Shown: positions 41,073-49,049 of the stretch, piece after piece
How the letters are laid out: each line of letters opens with the position of its first letter
How positions within the stretch are numbered: the first letter of the stretch is position 1
Source: an uncultured Pelagibacteraceae bacterium
GTDB taxonomy: Bacteria; Pseudomonadota; Alphaproteobacteria; Pelagibacterales; Pelagibacteraceae
Direction: 5' to 3'
Assembly: GCA_902618695.1 (NCBI GenBank)
Contig: CACNCB010000001.1
Location: forward strand, 62,001 to 126,000
DNA: 64,000 bases
Program-made: the position numbers and the translations under genes
The notes under the pieces: model-generated
Database searches by the model: none
Told to the model about the DNA's origin: nothing
What the model saw: only the letters and a program-made list of their open reading frames with translations

Positions 41073-43553
41073 ATGACTAAAAATAAAATTACAGCTGTTC
41101 TCGGTCCTACAAATACAGGCAAAACCCATCTTGCTATCGAAACCATGCTTTCTTTTGAGAGTGGCATGATTGGATTTCCACTTAGATTACTTGCAAGAGA
41201 AGTATATGACAAAGTTATCAAGAAAATAAGTTTAGATAAAGTTGCACTTATAACTGGAGAAGAAAAAATAATCCCATCTAATGCAAAATATTTTTTATGC
41301 ACAGTGGAGTCTATGCCAATTGACAAACTTCTTGAGTTTGTTGGCGTAGACGAGATCCAAATGTGCTCTGATCATGAAAGAGGTCATATTTTTACTGATA
41401 GACTTTTAAATATAAGGGGAGAAAAACTTACGATGCTAATGGGCTCAAGTACCATTAAAAATATTATTTCAAAATTAGATGGAGATATTGAATTTATAAA
41501 TAGAGAAAGACTATCTAAACTTACCTACGCTGGTCATAAAAAAATATCTAGAATTGACAGAAAAACAGCAATCATTGCATTTTCTGCAGAGGAAGTTTAC
41601 GCCATTGCTGAGTTAATAAGAAGACAAAAGGGTGGTGCCGCTATTGTAATGGGATCACTAAGTCCAAAAACAAGAAATGCTCAAGTTGAATTATATCAAT
41701 CTGGGGATGTTGATTTCCTAGTTGCAACAGATGCTATTGGGATGGGAATAAACATGGATTTAGATTTTGTTTATTTTTCAAATGTTAAGAAATTTGATGG
41801 AAAAAAATTAAGAAGATTAAATCTATCTGAAATAGGTCAAATAGCTGGTAGAGCTGGTAGATACCTTAACGATGGAGGTTTCGGTATTACTGGTGATTGT
41901 AAAGAAATATCTCCAGAAGAGGTAGAATTATTAGAAAATCATAAATTTGACGAAATTAGAACTTTGTTTTGGAGAAATTCAAACCTTAATTTTAATAACC
42001 CAATTAGTTTAATTAAAAGCTTAGAGGAAAAACCTCAGGTGGAATGGCTGAGAAAAATTCATGAATGTGAGGACGAAAAAGCACTTAAATATTTTTTAAA
42101 AGATCAAAAAATTTTAAATAGAGGATTTGATAAAAAAACTTTAATGCTCTTATGGGAATGTTGCCAAATACCTGATTTTGTTAAAAAAACTTATGGAAAT
42201 CATTTTGAGGTTATTGGAAACGTATTTAAATTTTTAACTAGTGAAAAAGGACTAATTTCTCAGGATTATATGAGATTACAGCTGATGAAACTTGATAAAT
42301 TAGATGGAAATGTAGATTCTTTATCAAATAGAATTGCAAATGTTAGAACTTGGTCATATGTTTCAAATAAAAATAATTGGGTAGAAAATCAAAGTTATTG
42401 GATTGAAAAAACAAAACATTTAGAAGATAGACTTTCAGACAGATTGCATGAAGAACTTACTAAAACTTTTATTGACAAAAGAGCAAGCGTGCTCGCTAGA
42501 GGTTTAAAACAGGATATGGAATTTAAAACTGAAATTTTACAAAACAATGATGTTAAAATCGACGAACAATTCATTGGAAAGATAAAAGGACTAAAATTAG
42601 AATTAGATCTAAAAAAAGGTGCTTTGGAAACTGATATTAAATCTTTAAAAAAAGCTGCTAGGCAAACTATTGGTCCGGAATTAGAAAAACGTGTTCAATC
42701 AATAATTGATACAGGATTAATTAGTTTGAATGAAGATTTTAAAATTTATTGGAATGATTTTCCAATTGCCAAATTAACAACAGGTAATGATTATTTAAAT
42801 CCTAATTTTGATTTAATTGTTGATGATGTAATTGAAAAAAACACTAAACAAAAATTAAATGATTATATTAATAAATGGATACATTCAAAAATAAATAACG
42901 TACTTAAAAGTTTAATCGATTTAAAGAATATAAAAGAAAATAATTCATCAATTAAAGCACTAGCTTACCAACTCTATGAAAATAATGGGGTATTAAAGCG
43001 AGATCAAGTTTCTGAATACCTCAAAAAATTAGAACAAAATGAAAGAAAAATTCTTAGAGATTTAGGGGTAAAATTTGGTAGATATCATGTTTTCCTTTAT
43101 CAATTAATTAAACCAGAAGCAGTATCTTTGCGAACATTATTGTGGAAAAATTTTTATCAAAAATTTCATAATTTAAAACCACCTACCTTTGGTTTGAATT
43201 TTTTAGACGATAAAGAAATAAAAAATAAAAACTTTATGCTTTTGTGTGGATTTGAAAGATTTGATAATTTTTTTGTAAGAATTGATATTTTGGAAAGATT
43301 ATTTGTATTAATAATAAATTCTAGTTCAAAAGAAAATTCTGAAATAAAATTAGTTCCAGAAATGTTAAATCTTTTAGGATGTAGTAAAGATAATTTCAAA
43401 AAACTACTTCAAAAAATGAATTATAAAATATTTGAAAAGGAAAATGAAACATTTTTTAAATATAGTCCTACTAAGAAATTTAAAAAAATTACCACAAAGA
43501 AGATTTCAAATGAAAATCCATTTAAAATATTAAAGGATTTAAATTTAAATTAA
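41073..43553 (+). CDS. SUV3-like DEAD-box-related RNA helicase
   Basis: A protein of 826 residues. Walker A is AVLGPTNTGKTHLAIE at the very start. Motif II is GVDEIQMCSDHERGH, the DEIQ form typical of mitochondrial SUV3 and its alphaproteobacterial relatives. Motif VI is SEIGQIAGRAGRY. The long C-terminal part is helical and charged and ends in a Lys-rich tail. The family unwinds RNA, probably in RNA turnover. It is first in a plus-strand run with a TerB-like gene, ferredoxin and CarD, matching alphaproteobacterial synteny. Confidence 0.9.
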   Translation: MTKNKITAVLGPTNTGKTHLAIETMLSFESGMIGFPLRLLAREVYDKVIKKISLDKVALITGEEKIIPSNAKYFLCTVESMPIDKLLEFVGVDEIQMCSDHERGHIFTDRLLNIRGEKLTMLMGSSTIKNIISKLDGDIEFINRERLSKLTYAGHKKISRIDRKTAIIAFSAEEVYAIAELIRRQKGGAAIVMGSLSPKTRNAQVELYQSGDVDFLVATDAIGMGINMDLDFVYFSNVKKFDGKKLRRLNLSEIGQIAGRAGRYLNDGGFGITGDCKEISPEEVELLENHKFDEIRTLFWRNSNLNFNNPISLIKSLEEKPQVEWLRKIHECEDEKALKYFLKDQKILNRGFDKKTLMLLWECCQIPDFVKKTYGNHFEVIGNVFKFLTSEKGLISQDYMRLQLMKLDKLDGNVDSLSNRIANVRTWSYVSNKNNWVENQSYWIEKTKHLEDRLSDRLHEELTKTFIDKRASVLARGLKQDMEFKTEILQNNDVKIDEQFIGKIKGLKLELDLKKGALETDIKSLKKAARQTIGPELEKRVQSIIDTGLISLNEDFKIYWNDFPIAKLTTGNDYLNPNFDLIVDDVIEKNTKQKLNDYINKWIHSKINNVLKSLIDLKNIKENNSSIKALAYQLYENNGVLKRDQVSEYLKKLEQNERKILRDLGVKFGRYHVFLYQLIKPEAVSLRTLLWKNFYQKFHNLKPPTFGLNFLDDKEIKNKNFMLLCGFERFDNFFVRIDILERLFVLIINSSSKENSEIKLVPEMLNLLGCSKDNFKKLLQKMNYKIFEKENETFFKYSPTKKFKKITTKKISNENPFKILKDLNLN

Positions 43554-43554
43554 G

Positions 43555-43965
43555 ATGTTTTTTAAAAAAGAAGAAATAAAAAATAATAATTTTCTCACAA
43601 AAATTTGTGCTTTATTAATTCATGCTGCAAAAATAGATGAGCAATATACAGATAAAGAGGAAGAAATTATTAAAAAAACACTTTATGAGCTTGGTTTAGA
43701 AGATAAATATATTTCTAAGACAATTGAAGAGGCAAAAATACTTGAAGAAAGCTCAAATCAAATTTTAGATTTTACTAAAGAAGTAAAAAATTTACCTGAA
43801 CAAGACAAAATTAAAATCGTAGAGGCTTTATGGTCTATAATTTATTCCAACAAGGACGCCGATATATATGAAACTAATTTAATGAGACGACTTGCGGGAT
43901 TACTTTACATTGACAATAAAACAATGGGCGATATTAAAGAAAAAATTAAAAAAAATTTAAAATGA
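43555..43965 (+). CDS. TerB-like protein
   Basis: A helical protein of 136 residues. The segment [24 protein letters not shown] and the later [19 protein letters not shown] give the paired acidic-helix pattern of the TerB family (tellurite-resistance-like, metal-binding helices). It starts 1 bp after the helicase stop and overlaps fdxA by 4 bp. In many alphaproteobacteria an S4-domain RNA-binding gene sits in this place. The function of isolated TerB proteins is not known. Confidence 0.75.
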   Translation: MFFKKEEIKNNNFLTKICALLIHAAKIDEQYTDKEEEIIKKTLYELGLEDKYISKTIEEAKILEESSNQILDFTKEVKNLPEQDKIKIVEALWSIIYSNKDADIYETNLMRRLAGLLYIDNKTMGDIKEKIKKNLK

Positions 43966-44288
43966 CATATATCGTTAACGACAATTGTATTAAGTGCAAA
44001 CTAACAGACTGTGTTGATGTCTGCCCAGTTGATTGCTTTTACGAAGGTAAAAATATGCTTGTAATTAAACCCGATGAGTGTATAGATTGTGGCGTTTGCG
44101 AGCCAGAATGCCCTGTCGATGCCATAAAAGCAGACACTGAACCTGGAAGTGAAAAATGGTTAGAGATCAATAAAAAATATTCTGAAATCTGGCCAAACAT
44201 AAGTGAAAAAAAAGATCCACCAGCGGATCACGAGAAATTTAAAAATGAGCAAAATAAGTACGAAAAATATTTTAAAGAAAATCTTTAA
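43962..44288 (+). CDS. fdxA: 7Fe-type ferredoxin FdxA
   Basis: A protein of 108 residues. Cysteines in [20 protein letters not shown] and [17 protein letters not shown] bind one 3Fe-4S and one 4Fe-4S cluster, as in the FdxA family of alphaproteobacteria. The C-terminal tail with W residues is typical of the family. It is a small electron carrier. Its 3' end is overlapped by the CarD-like gene. Confidence 0.95.
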   Translation: MTYIVNDNCIKCKLTDCVDVCPVDCFYEGKNMLVIKPDECIDCGVCEPECPVDAIKADTEPGSEKWLEINKKYSEIWPNISEKKDPPADHEKFKNEQNKYEKYFKENL

Positions 44289-45132
44289 AGGCAAAACAGA
44301 AAAAAAAGTGAAAAAAAAAGTATCTAAAAAGAAGGTTGTAAAAGCTAAAAAAACTAAAAAATCTAAAAAAATAATTTCAAAAAAAATCAAAAAAGTTGTT
44401 AAAAAAGTTTCGCCTAAATTAACTAAAACAAAAAAAGCTGTTAAAATTAAAGAAACAACAGCTGAACCAAAAGTAGATAATTTAAGAATTTCAAAAACAA
44501 ATGAAGTTAAGCCTGAAATAAAAAAAGTTAAAAAACAAGAAACTGAAAAAAGAGAGTACAAAATTAAAGATCACGTTGTTTATCCAAAGCATGGTGTGGG
44601 GCAAATTACTGAATTTAAAAAGATCAACATTGGTGGAATTGATGTTGAAACGTATGTTATAAAATTTGAAAAAGACAAAGCTAATGGAATGGTCCCTGTA
44701 AACAAGCAGTCTCACTTAAGACCGTTAGCAACTATTAATCAAATTAACAAATGTATTTCAATTTTAAAAAGTAAACCAAAAATTAAAAGATCAATGTGGA
44801 GTCGAAGAGCGCAAGAATATGAAGCGAAAATATCTTCTGGAAAAATATATGAATTAGCTGAGGTTGTCAGAGATTTAAACAAGGGTGATGACCTTATGGT
44901 TGACCAGTCTTATAGTGAAAGACAATTATTTGAAAAAGCTTATGAAAGAATTCTGTCTGAATTTCAAATTGTTTTGAATGTATCATTAGAAGATACTCAA
45001 AAAAAATTGGATAAAGCACTTAAAAGAAATTTAGGTGGACAGCCTCAACCAGTGGTACCTACAAAAACTCCAACTAGTGAACTACCTGTAGACGAGCCAA
45101 TTTCTGATAACGACGAACCGATTGACGAATAA
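44245..45132 (+). CDS. CarD/CdnL-family transcription regulator with long Lys-rich N terminus
   Basis: I take ATG 44245 as start (295 residues); a GTG at 44203 is open upstream but lies deeper in fdxA. Residues 1-90 are extraordinarily Lys-rich ([17 protein letters not shown] and similar), like histone H1 tails. The CarD N-terminal domain (Tudor-like, RNA polymerase beta-binding) starts near residue 105 with [17 protein letters not shown] helical C domain follows and the tail is rich in P, D and E. CarD stabilises open complexes at rRNA and other promoters. The usual alphaproteobacterial CarD is about 170 residues, so both extensions are extra. Confidence 0.88.
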   Translation: MSKISTKNILKKIFKGKTEKKVKKKVSKKKVVKAKKTKKSKKIISKKIKKVVKKVSPKLTKTKKAVKIKETTAEPKVDNLRISKTNEVKPEIKKVKKQETEKREYKIKDHVVYPKHGVGQITEFKKINIGGIDVETYVIKFEKDKANGMVPVNKQSHLRPLATINQINKCISILKSKPKIKRSMWSRRAQEYEAKISSGKIYELAEVVRDLNKGDDLMVDQSYSERQLFEKAYERILSEFQIVLNVSLEDTQKKLDKALKRNLGGQPQPVVPTKTPTSELPVDEPISDNDEPIDE

Positions 45133-45137
45133 AAAAA

Positions 45138-45171
45138 AACGCCTCTCACACAAACTGTAATGAGAAGCGTT
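45138..45171. terminator. Bidirectional Rho-independent terminator
   Basis: AACGCCTCTCA at 45138-45148 pairs with TGAGAAGCGTT at 45161-45171, with one mismatch and a 12-base loop. T runs follow on the plus strand (45170-45175), and A runs precede it, giving a T run on the minus strand. It lies between the CarD gene and the convergent Lys-rich small gene, and can stop both transcripts. Confidence 0.85.
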
Positions 45172-45193
45172 TTTTGTAAAGAATACTAAGTTA

Positions 45194-45286
45194 CTATTTT
45201 CTTCTTCTTTTTTTTGCTTTTTTCTTAGCTTTTTTCTTAGCTTTTTTCTTAGTTTTCTTTGCCGCTTTTTTTCTTTTCTTAGGCAT
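45194..45286 (-). CDS. Very small Lys/Ala-rich basic protein (30 residues)
   Basis: On the minus strand, ATG at 45286-45284 follows a strong ribosome binding site AAGGGAG (spacing about 7). The protein starts MPKKRKKAAKKTKKKAKKKA and is made almost only of Lys, Ala and Arg. Three 12-bp codon-level repeats (AAG AAA AAA GCT) are visible. It ends in RRRK and TAG at 45194. It resembles histone H1-like tails or the N terminus of the neighbouring CarD protein, so binding to DNA or RNA is likely. The terminator downstream supports a real transcript. Confidence 0.7.
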   Translation of the reverse strand: MPKKRKKAAKKTKKKAKKKAKKKAKKRRRK

Positions 45287-45486
45287 CTTTAGCTCCCTTT
45301 TTTAGTTAAACGAATCATATTGATTCGTTGTTACCATATTTTTATTTTTTTCTATAAGTTATGTCAATTCTTTAATTAGGAGTTAAATTTTATAAAAATT
45401 ATTTTTAACTTTTTATTTTTATAAAACTTTTTTTTATTAATTTAGTTAATGTTTATGCGGTTAATAAACAATTTTATTAAAGTCAT

Positions 45487-47217
45487 TTAATAAAGATTCT
45501 CTAACTGATTTTTATATTTTTCTGTAACTTTTTTTCTTTTTACTTTCATTGTTGGTGTCATTAAACCATTTTCAATAGAAAAATTTTCATCTATTAATTG
45601 AATTTTTTTAATCTTTTCTAATAAAGTTAATTTTTTATTTATTTTTTCAATTACTTTATTTATTTTTTCATTTTCATTTAAAAAATCTTTGTTAGGTACA
45701 ATTAAAGCAACTAAATAATTTTTTTTATCACCATAAACCATACATTGATCAATTTCTGGCTCATTTGTGATCATATTTTCAATTTTAGCTGGTGAAATAT
45801 TATCACCTCCAGCACTTACTATGATATCTTTTTTTCTATCAGTAATTTTTAAGTAACCGTCATTTGGATCTATCTCTCCAATATCACCTGTATGAAGCCA
45901 TCCATTTATAATTACTTTATCAGTTTCTTCTTTTTTATTCCAATATCCTAACATTACATTTTCACCTTTAACTAAAATTTCTCCATCCTCAGCAATTTTA
46001 ACTTCATTTCCTTTAAATGGAGGTCCTACAGTTTCTACTTTTATTTTATGTATTGGATTACAACTTACTACTGGAGATGTCTCAGTTAACCCATAGCCCT
46101 GAAGAGTTGGTAGCCCTATGGCATTTAAAAATTCACCTATTTCTCTATCTAAAGCACCACCACCTGAAACAAAAGCTTTTAAATTTCCACCAAATTGTTT
46201 TTTTATTTTTTTTCTAACTAATTTATCAACTATAAAATTGAGTAATTTTTCAGAAAAAGCCATTTTTTGATTAAATAGTTTTTTTCTTCCTAATCTAATA
46301 GTTGCTTCAATTAATTTTGCTTTAAAACCCGTTTGTTTTTTTAAATTCATGTTTATTTTGTTGTAAAGGTTTTGGTAAAACCTAGGTACAGCTGCCATAA
46401 TTGTAGGCTTTGCTTCAGATATATTTTCCAGAAGTTTTTCAATTTTTTCAGCATAGAATACTCTAGCCCCTACTGCTATCTGTACAAATTGAAGACAGTG
46501 CTCATAAGAATGAGAAAGTGGAAGCCAAGTTAAAAATACAGGTCTTGAATTAAATAATGGTTTTGTAATTTCACACGATCCAACAACATTATTTAAAATT
46601 CCACCGTGACTTAAAATTACACCCTTGGGATTTCCTCCGGTTCCTGAAGTATAAATTATACATGCTGGAGACTTTCTGTTTAATTTATTATTTTCGATTT
46701 TATCTTCCTCTAATAAATTATTCTTTAAAATAGAATTATAATCTAAATATTTTTCTTTGTTATTTAAACTTAAATTATTTATTACCTTAGTTATTTCATC
46801 TAAAGTTATAACTTTTTTAATAAAGTCTTTTTCATTAATTATATTATTTAATTTTTGTAGCATATCATTATTTGAAACAATAACTAAGCTAGGTTCACAA
46901 TCTTCTATCAAATACTTATAATCATCTTCTATATAAGTTGTATATGCTGGAACTGTGATACCACCAGCTAACATTATAGCTAAATCAGAAACAAACCACT
47001 CAGGTCTATTCTCCGAAACTAAAAGACATCTATCGCCTTCTTTTATATTTTCTTTAATAACTTTTGATAAATTCAAAATATTCTTTTCAGTTTGTTCCCA
47101 CGTGTATATTTTTTTATTGCTTGGGTTTAGCCATTCTAAAAAAATATCTTTTTTATTTTGTTTATTTGCTTGATTAGAAAACAATTCTATCAAATTATTT
47201 AAATTATCTAATTTCAT
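45487..47217 (-). CDS. Long-chain acyl-CoA synthetase (AMP-forming)
   Basis: A protein of 576 residues in the ANL superfamily, FadD15/ACSL-like. Motifs are IIYTSGTGGNPKGVILSHGG (P-loop), LQGYGLTETSPVVS, and DRKKDIIVSAGGDNISPAKIE (hinge and C domain). It activates fatty acids to acyl-CoA. Its start lies 8 bp from the 3' end of the interrupted tRNA-Leu, so it was probably cotranscribed with that tRNA. The integrated element now separates it from the old upstream promoter. Confidence 0.9.
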   Translation of the reverse strand: MKLDNLNNLIELFSNQANKQNKKDIFLEWLNPSNKKIYTWEQTEKNILNLSKVIKENIKEGDRCLLVSENRPEWFVSDLAIMLAGGITVPAYTTYIEDDYKYLIEDCEPSLVIVSNNDMLQKLNNIINEKDFIKKVITLDEITKVINNLSLNNKEKYLDYNSILKNNLLEEDKIENNKLNRKSPACIIYTSGTGGNPKGVILSHGGILNNVVGSCEITKPLFNSRPVFLTWLPLSHSYEHCLQFVQIAVGARVFYAEKIEKLLENISEAKPTIMAAVPRFYQNLYNKINMNLKKQTGFKAKLIEATIRLGRKKLFNQKMAFSEKLLNFIVDKLVRKKIKKQFGGNLKAFVSGGGALDREIGEFLNAIGLPTLQGYGLTETSPVVSCNPIHKIKVETVGPPFKGNEVKIAEDGEILVKGENVMLGYWNKKEETDKVIINGWLHTGDIGEIDPNDGYLKITDRKKDIIVSAGGDNISPAKIENMITNEPEIDQCMVYGDKKNYLVALIVPNKDFLNENEKINKVIEKINKKLTLLEKIKKIQLIDENFSIENGLMTPTMKVKRKKVTEKYKNQLENLY

Positions 47218-47224
47218 AATTACT

Positions 47225-47278
47225 TGGTGGGCGAAGAGAGAATCGAACTCTCACTTCTTGCGAAACACGATTTTGAGT
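47225..47278 (-). pseudogene. 3' half of host tRNA-Leu(CAA), split by the element
   Basis: On the minus strand this gives the anticodon loop ACTCAAAA, the 3' anticodon stem TCGTG, the variable arm, T stem/loop GAGAG-TTCGATT-CTCTC, acceptor TTCGCCC, discriminator A and an encoded CCA (47225-47227). No acceptor 5' strand GGGCGAA or D arm exists on its element side. Joined to 52351-52389 it forms a perfect class II tRNA-Leu with CACGA/TCGTG around the loop CTCAAAA. Confidence 0.93.
47271..47278. repeat. Left attachment repeat (core)
   Basis: TTTTGAGT is identical to 52351-52358. The similarity resumes 4 bp further in, where both sides have CGCGTCT (47283-47289 and 52363-52369), part of the D arm on the host side. 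The core matches the 7-nt tRNA anticodon loop plus one stem base, a classic crossover site of tyrosine recombinases. Confidence 0.9.
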
Positions 47279-47677
47279 ACAACGCGTCTCGTTTCATATT
47301 AAAATTACCCAGTAAATCCTACGCAAATTACACATCAAATTATACAAAACCTTTGTGTAAGACCTGTGTAAGACCTTTCCTTTCTTTTATCAGTCTAATT
47401 TATACGCAACAGAAAATAAATTAAAAAAAAATATCAAATCCACCACTCTTCTTGTCTAAATAGTTATGTAATGATGAGTAATCTTACTTACACCGCGTAC
47501 GACTTAATTAAATAGTCATTTAAATAGTGTATTGAGACTACTTCTTAAATAGACATTTATCGTTATATAATTTTTTTAGTACGACTTTGATAACGCAGTT
47601 GAAATCAGAAACAAAATTATGAATGTCTAAAACAGATATATTTCAAAAGTCGCCTAAAAACGACCTATGTTAGAAAT
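47279..47677. promoter_or_regulatory. Noncoding left end of element with repeated TAAATAG motifs
   Basis: About 400 bases hold no convincing ORF. TAAATAG occurs four times within 96 bp, at 47457-47463, 47509-47515, 47521-47527 and 47546-47552, all in one orientation, upstream of the Rep-like gene. They could be iterons or operator sites. A TATAAT-like box on the minus strand (47339-47344) might serve the acyl-CoA synthetase gene, but no good -35 box accompanies it. AT richness makes short repeats less significant. Confidence 0.4.
47354..47375 (+). repeat. Left arm-type repeat pair (TGTGTAAGACC twice)
   Basis: Two perfect tandem 11-bp copies of TGTGTAAGACC begin 76 bp inside the left core. 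A matching pair at 52274-52294 lies 56 bp inside the right core. The shared 13-mer CTTTGTGTAAGAC is identical at both ends. Spacing and placement fit integrase arm-binding sites. Confidence 0.65.
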
Positions 47678-48163
47678 ATGTCTAAACTAAAGATACGAAA
47701 GACTACAATGATTTCAAATGATAGAAAGAAGATTAGAAACGCATTTAATCTACTTAAAGATAATGACGAGAGTATTCACTTAAAAGACTACTTGATAACA
47801 ATGTGCCCAAATATAACAGAAACGAAGTTTGATGATGAAGATATTTTGAAGTACCGAATACGAATGATAAACGCCATTGTTAACAGACGATTTTTAAAGA
47901 AAAAATATAAGACAAGAACAGACAGAATTATGTTTCACAATTTTATTGAAAATTCATATAATAAGAATTTGATACACACTCACTCTATAATCAGAATACC
48001 TAGATTTCTGCTAGAGAGAGTAAAAGAAGTCTTTAAATACCTGAAACATATAGTCGTAAATAAGTTCTATTTTAGTATCAGAATTACTAAAAGACTTAAT
48101 CGTGCGACCAGATATATGACGAAACACTACCACGAGAATAACGACCGATATTTCGTCAATTAG
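47678..48163 (+). CDS. Putative HUH-type replication initiator / nickase
   Basis: A basic protein of 161 residues. Three blocks appear in the order expected for HUH Rep proteins. They are a motif-1-like strand DYLITM (residues 37-42), the metal-binding His-x-His in LIHTHSIIRIP (H100, H102), and YMTK (Y146, K149) as the nicking Tyr-x-x-Lys. The VNRRFLKKKYK stretch before the HxH also matches small Rep proteins of phage and plasmids. Such enzymes nick one strand and start rolling-circle replication. A hairpin follows the stop. The call rests on motif pattern only; the ribosome binding site is weak. Confidence 0.5.
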   Translation: MSKLKIRKTTMISNDRKKIRNAFNLLKDNDESIHLKDYLITMCPNITETKFDDEDILKYRIRMINAIVNRRFLKKKYKTRTDRIMFHNFIENSYNKNLIHTHSIIRIPRFLLERVKEVFKYLKHIVVNKFYFSIRITKRLNRATRYMTKHYHENNDRYFVN

Positions 48164-48164
48164 T

Positions 48165-48200
48165 GAGTTGAGTACATATACTCATAAATATCAATAACTC
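48165..48200 (+). other. Nested hairpin after the Rep-like gene
   Basis: GAGTA (48170-48174) pairs with TACTC (48179-48183) over a 4-base loop, and GAGTT (48165-48169) can pair with AACTC (48196-48200). The structure begins right after the stop codon of the putative HUH protein. No T run follows, so it is a poor terminator. It could be part of a nick site or an RNA structure. Confidence 0.35.
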
Positions 48201-48254
48201 GTCTGTAAACTTGTGTAAGAGAGTTTAACAAGATGAAAAAAAAGAGAAATACAT

Positions 48255-48404
48255 ATGAACCAGAAGATAAAAGACCTAGTAAGAAAAATAGAGACAGAAA
48301 AGAACACCTTAAAGAGATTGTCCTTGTTAGAAGAATTAGATGTACAAGTGACCATTTTAAGAAAAGAACAAGAAAAGAAATTTAAATTAGAAAGAAAACT
48401 ATAA
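48255..48404 (+). CDS. Small coiled-coil-like protein (49 residues)
   Basis: The ORF runs from ATG 48255 to TAA 48402-48404 and shares TAATG with the next gene, which suggests translational coupling. The protein begins MNQKIKDLVRKIETEKNTLK and continues as a charged helix with heptad-like leucines, ending KKFKLERKL. It resembles a short coiled coil. Another frame (48233-48385, 50 codons) overlaps it but has no coupling and lacks a plausible fold. Function unknown. Confidence 0.5.
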   Translation: MNQKIKDLVRKIETEKNTLKRLSLLEELDVQVTILRKEQEKKFKLERKL

Positions 48405-48769
48405 TGACTTTAATACCAAGAAATGCTGAACAATTAAGACGAGTTGCCAGTTCACATACAAAAGAATTAAAAAAACAAAATACTCAACCTGACTATACGA
48501 ATATATCAGATACAATGAAGATAGACATTGCGTCTATGAAGAAATCAAAACTATATAAAGAGACAAAGAATTACCTATCGCAAGAAGTTGCTGAAGAAGA
48601 GTTAATGATGACTTTAAATCATTATTCACTTCACAATTATAGAGATAGAGTAATGTCGTTTATTGCTAAAATTACTCAACAACAACCAAGTGCTTTTACT
48701 ATGAGAGTTCTTGCTGAATTTTTGAGTGATATTTTAAACGAATACAACATAAAGAAAAACGTAAAATAA
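48404..48769 (+). CDS. Hypothetical protein of the integrated element
   Basis: A protein of 121 residues, soluble and mostly helical, with no motif I recognise. The start codon overlaps the stop of the preceding 49-residue ORF, and it is followed after 10 bp by a ribbon-helix-helix-like gene, so the three form an operon. A Q-rich stretch ITQQQPSAF lies in the second half. It may be a regulator or replication accessory by position only. Confidence 0.6.
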   Translation: MTLIPRNAEQLRRVASSHTKELKKQNTQPDYTNISDTMKIDIASMKKSKLYKETKNYLSQEVAEEELMMTLNHYSLHNYRDRVMSFIAKITQQQPSAFTMRVLAEFLSDILNEYNIKKNVK

Positions 48770-48779
48770 AGATAAGACA

Positions 48780-48965
48780 ATGAAAAGAAACTCCCAACAA
48801 AAGAAAAATATAACGATTTGTGTTGACCCAGTTCAATACGAAATATTTAAAACTAGAAGAAAAAATAATCTTCAATCTGTATCGTCCTTCATTAACACAC
48901 TTATTACTTGCTCAAATAAATCTATCATTGATGAAAGTAAAATTATGAATGTGATAAATAGTTAA
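48780..48965 (+). CDS. Ribbon-helix-helix-like small DNA-binding protein
   Basis: A protein of 61 residues. The core KNITICVDPVQYEIFKT followed by QSVSSFINTLI has the strand-helix-helix pattern of Arc/CopG proteins: a short beta strand with alternating residues, then two helices. Such proteins act as dimeric repressors, often of plasmid copy number or phage genes. It ends the left, plus-strand operon of the element, before a long inverted repeat. Confidence 0.55.
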   Translation: MKRNSQQKKNITICVDPVQYEIFKTRRKNNLQSVSSFINTLITCSNKSIIDESKIMNVINS

Positions 48966-48979
48966 TGATTTAACATAAC

Positions 48980-49043
48980 GAGTGTGTGTGTCTTTCTATC
49001 ATAAACTTTGTATCGTATCGTAAAGTTTTCAACACACACACTC
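48980..49043. terminator. Long nested inverted repeat between convergent element operons
   Basis: GAGTGTGTGTGT (48980-48991) is the exact complement of ACACACACACTC (49032-49043), a 12-bp stem. Inside, AAACTTT (49003-49009) pairs with AAAGTTT (49022-49028) around a 12-base loop. It lies in the 84-bp gap between convergent genes. It may act as a bidirectional terminator or protect mRNA ends. No poly-T tail follows, so another role such as a replication structure is possible. Confidence 0.55.
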
Positions 49044-49049
49044 ACTCAA

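Noticed and set aside
44203-44244. GTG start for the CarD-like gene
   Set aside because: It lies deeper inside fdxA; ATG 44245 gives a natural MSKISTKN start. A start still further in is possible.
45217-45252. Tandem 12-bp repeat as a separate repeat element
   Set aside because: It is the codon-level repeat of the Lys-rich small gene, in frame.
48233-48385. Alternative 50-codon ORF in the element
   Set aside because: It overlaps the 49-residue coiled-coil ORF in another frame and lacks the TAATG coupling to the next gene.
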